Assembly: GCA_051000755.1 (NCBI GenBank) | Contig: JBPCNZ010000125.1 | Span: 1 to 6,493, forward strand | Direction of reading: 5' to 3' | Source of the DNA: JALZAH01 sp051000755 | Lineage (GTDB): Bacteria; Actinomycetota; Acidimicrobiia; Acidimicrobiales; Palsa-688 | Length of the DNA stretch: 6,493 nucleotides | Shown: positions 4,889 through 6,493 of the stretch, piece by piece | Numbering within the stretch: the stretch's first letter is position 1 | Layout of the letters: every line of letters starts with the position of its first letter | The notes under the pieces: model-generated | Told to the model about the DNA's origin: nothing | Seen by the model: only the letters and a program-made list of their open reading frames with translations | The model's database searches: none | Translations under genes and position numbers: made by a program

Positions 4889-5134
4889 ATGGACCCTGAG
4901 GAAGAACTCGAACGAATCCGTCGGATTCCGGACTTCATCGAGCGGTGGAGGGCCATCGGCGTTCTTCAAGCGCACGCAGCGCGGCTCTCCGGCGACCTGG
5001 CCGCCATCCGCACCGAGATGGTCCGAGAGATGACCGCCAACGGCATGAGCCTTCAGCAGGTCGCCGACCGCTTAGGGATCAGCAAGCAGAGGGCCGCACA
5101 GATCAACGCCGATCGCGGCCTGGAACAGCAATGA
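4889..5134 (+). CDS. Small HTH protein (sigma-70 region 4-like)
   Basis: This is an 81-residue protein from ATG 4889. The first half is a charged helical stretch (EEELERIRRIPDFIERWRAI, then LQAHAARLSGDLAAIRTEMV). The C-terminal half is a clear HTH at about residues 53-75, MSLQQVADRLGISKQRAAQI. This matches the sigma region-4-like HTH of many small actinobacterial proteins (xSLxxVAxxLGISxQRxxQI). It lacks other sigma regions, so it is more likely a DNA-binding regulator than a sigma factor. It appears to be expressed from a leaderless promoter. Its stop overlaps the next start as ATGA (5131-5134), which couples it to the HEAGH protein; HTH and metalloprotease pairs often act together, but the link here is inference. 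Confidence 0.75.
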   Translation: MDPEEELERIRRIPDFIERWRAIGVLQAHAARLSGDLAAIRTEMVREMTANGMSLQQVADRLGISKQRAAQINADRGLEQQ

Positions 5135-5319
5135 CCGAGGCGCCGACACCGGATGAACTTCGTGAGCTTGCATCGGCGAGCCTCGAGCGCGTCACGCCCT
5201 GGGAGGTCGCCTTCCACGAGGCGGGGCACGTGGTAGCGGAGTGGGCCGTCGCCGGTTCCGGGCCCGATGGCCTAGTCGAAGAAATGGCGCTGGAGGTGGC
5301 GAGCGACCAGGTCGGGTGA
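5131..5319 (+). CDS. HEAGH-motif protein, probably a truncated metallopeptidase
   Basis: This 62-residue product begins at ATG 5131, in ATGA overlap with the HTH gene. Residues 4-25 form a helical segment (APTPDELRELASASLERV), and residues 27-37 (AFHEAGHVVAE) carry HEAGH (His29, Glu30, His33), the zinc-binding and catalytic motif of gluzincin-type peptidases such as the FtsH (M41) family. A third metal ligand and the remaining fold are absent. After about residue 46 (GSGPDG) the sequence reads into the antisense of the convergent hydrolase gene, overlapping it by 48 bases. This suggests the gene was cut by a rearrangement near 5265-5272. Intact function as a peptidase is unlikely. A small stand-alone protein cannot be ruled out, since the frame is open with a normal start. 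Confidence 0.6.
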   Translation: MTEAPTPDELRELASASLERVTPWEVAFHEAGHVVAEWAVAGSGPDGLVEEMALEVASDQVG

Positions 5320-6069
5320 GGAGTCGATCGCATCGTGCCCGACGCCGGGCAACACGACGACATCGGCCAGGGGGGCGGCTTCCGCAACGGCGCGGGCAAT
5401 GTTGCTGGCCCACGGAGGACTGTGGGCGCCGATCAGCATGGTGATCGGGCACGGCAGCCTCCTCGCCTCGCCCAGCAGATCCACCGAGGTGAGCGCCTCG
5501 GCCTCGCGTGGCAGCGTGGCCGTCAGCACGGAGAGGATGTCGTAGCCGATAGGAGCCCTCCTGAGAACCTCAACCTCGTCGGTGCTCAGACCGACGATCT
5601 CGGTGAGGAAGCTGACCATGGCTGCGCCAGCCTTGCCCTCGGCAACCAGAGCGGTGGCGTGAGCAATCCACTCGAGCGGGACGGTCTCGGGGCCAGGCGG
5701 CTCGTACAGGACCATGTGTCGGATAGGTGCTCCCCGGTTGGGGGCGCCCAGTGCACAGGTGGCCCCGAAGCTATGGGCGAAGACGCGGACGCCTTCGCCC
5801 GCCTCGTGGGCCAGGACGGTCGTCACCGCGGCGATGTCGTCGTACTCCAGCCCGATGTTGTAGGCGTCGCTGTCTCCGCTGGAGCCCCTACCACGCCGGT
5901 CCATCGCTGTCACCAGCCACTCGTCGACCAGGAGATCCCATACAGGCTCCCAGCGCTCTATCTGTCCGAACCCTCCGTGGATCAGCAGAAGTGGCGGACC
6001 AGACCCGGCGGTCAGCAGGCCGAGCGGCACCCCGTCAGCGCCAACGACCGAACGTCTCGTCCCATCCAC
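5272..6069 (-). CDS. Alpha/beta-hydrolase fold protein
   Basis: This 265-residue protein is of normal family length. GTG (6069-6067) is the start, with AGGAGG (revcomp of 6080-6085) about 10 bases upstream. Landmarks in order are LLLIHGGFG (residues 27-35, oxyanion region), AMDRRGRGSSGDS (55-67), VFAHSFGATCAL (96-107) with Ser100 as nucleophile in an AHSFG version of the nucleophile elbow, VLYEPPG (120-126), and LPGVGHDAI (240-248) with His245. The usual acid site before SPP reads GAHSPPW, with His216 where Asp or Glu is common, so the acid may be elsewhere (Glu123 is one candidate) or activity reduced. No signal peptide, so probably cytoplasmic. Substrate unknown; esterases, lactonases and dehalogenases share this fold. 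It converges on the truncated HEAGH gene and diverges from the WhiB gene. Confidence 0.9.
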   Translation of the reverse strand: MDGTRRSVVGADGVPLGLLTAGSGPPLLLIHGGFGQIERWEPVWDLLVDEWLVTAMDRRGRGSSGDSDAYNIGLEYDDIAAVTTVLAHEAGEGVRVFAHSFGATCALGAPNRGAPIRHMVLYEPPGPETVPLEWIAHATALVAEGKAGAAMVSFLTEIVGLSTDEVEVLRRAPIGYDILSVLTATLPREAEALTSVDLLGEARRLPCPITMLIGAHSPPWASNIARAVAEAAPLADVVVLPGVGHDAIDSSPDLVARHLQRHFFD

Positions 6070-6187
6070 GCCCTGCCCCCCTCCTGGCCCCCCGTGGTGG
6101 CCCAGGTCTCAGGGTACGCCGGTTGGACCGGGACTACCTGTGTGGCGCTCCTGGACGAGTAGCAACTCTCAGGTTGCCCATAGGCGG

Positions 6188-6193
6188 TACCCT
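6188..6193 (+). promoter_or_regulatory. -10 box of a probable leaderless promoter for the WhiB-like gene
   Basis: TACCCT (TAnnnT) ends 8 bases before ATG 6202, the same spacing as the -10 box and ATG at 4875-4889. No ribosome-binding site precedes ATG 6202. A 5-bp inverted repeat, GCAAC/GTTGC (6162-6166/6173-6177), lies just upstream. The divergent hydrolase gene starts 132 bases away. Confidence 0.4.
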
Positions 6194-6201
6194 CAACCTT
6201 G

Positions 6202-6493
6202 ATGCCCGACCTCGTTGGCGCCTCGTCCGTCACCGGCGACGAATGGTCAGACATCGGCGGACTGTCCGACTTGCTCCGCCGTCGGCCGGCGTTCCACGCC
6301 GACGCCGCCTGCCGGGAAGCACCACCCGAGGTCTCGTGGTTCATCGAGCGCGGCGGGGACCCCGGGCCGGCCAAGGCGATCTGTCAGCGGTGCCTGGTGG
6401 TCGACGACTGCCGGGCATGGGCGCTCGACCAGGGGGGCGAGCTGGAGGGCGTGTGGGGCGGGCTGAGCAAGGCGGACCGGCGGACGATGCGGG
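6202..6493 (+). CDS. WhiB-family Fe-S transcription regulator (3' end missing)
   Basis: ATG 6202 opens a frame that runs off the right edge after 97 residues. It contains Cys37 (ADAACREAP), then Cys61-x2-Cys64-x5-Cys70 (AICQRCLVVDDCRAWAL), and the turn ELEGVWGGLSKADRR (80-94). Four Cys as C-x23-C-x2-C-x5-C followed by GVWGG is the signature of WhiB proteins, which bind a 4Fe-4S cluster and work with the principal sigma factor in actinobacteria and their phages. The usual Trp-Phe after Cys1 is present (VSWFIERGGD). The basic C-terminal DNA-binding tail would lie outside the window. Transcription is probably leaderless. Subfamily cannot be set from this part; host and phage copies look alike. 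Confidence 0.92.
   Translation, partial: MPDLVGASSVTGDEWSDIGGLSDLLRRRPAFHADAACREAPPEVSWFIERGGDPGPAKAICQRCLVVDDCRAWALDQGGELEGVWGGLSKADRRTMR

Noticed and set aside
5335..6162. Long + strand reading frame opposite the hydrolase gene
   Set aside because: It is the complement of a clear alpha/beta-hydrolase, and its translation is rich in Gly, Arg and Gln with no family resemblance.
6012..6374. - strand frame opposite the WhiB gene and the hydrolase promoter region
   Set aside because: The WhiB cysteine signature on the + strand is unmistakable; the antisense product has no family features.
1..6493. CRISPR array, tRNA, rRNA, insertion sequence or integrase
   Set aside because: No regularly spaced repeats, no cloverleaf-like segment, and no transposase or recombinase motif were found by reading both strands.

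Overview
The window is GC-rich DNA from an actinobacterium, chromosomal or from an integrated element. The host call rests on four things: a WhiB-family gene at the right edge, a DUF2510 domain (an actinobacterial N-terminal module), strong G/C bias at third codon positions, and two genes whose -10 boxes lie 8 bases before the start codon, as expected for leaderless transcripts.

Left third (1-2393, + strand): compact, translationally coupled small genes typical of an actinobacterial prophage or phage-derived element. They are the tail of an unknown gene, an excisionase-type HTH protein broken by an apparent one-base deletion, an uncharacterised 208-residue protein, a 79-residue protein, a Pro-rich reading frame of doubtful structure, a protein resembling phage terminase small subunits, and a 113-residue unknown protein. 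Most neighbours overlap as ATGA, TGATG or GTGA, so this was one operon. No large terminase, portal, capsid or integrase is visible here.

Middle (2394-4735): an accessory region with signs of decay. It starts with a DUF2510/coiled-coil protein that has only the first residues of a DUF4041-like domain. On the - strand follow a YrhK-like membrane-protein remnant and a small Cys-rich protein, apparently one transcription unit. Then come a small HTH protein on the + strand, a run of inverted repeats that could form alternative RNA structures, and a two-helix membrane protein of 66 residues.

Right third (4736-6493): a probably leaderless gene for a sigma-region-4-like HTH protein is coupled by ATGA to a short HEAGH-motif protein. 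That protein looks truncated against a convergent alpha/beta-hydrolase gene on the - strand. Divergent from the hydrolase is the start of a WhiB-family gene running off the window.

I see no intact known defence system, CRISPR array, tRNA or rRNA. The most unusual parts are the structured intergenic region (4213-4344), the frameshifted HTH gene, the HTH/HEAGH pair and the G-quadruplex-forming tract at 1565-1595. All family assignments were made by eye.
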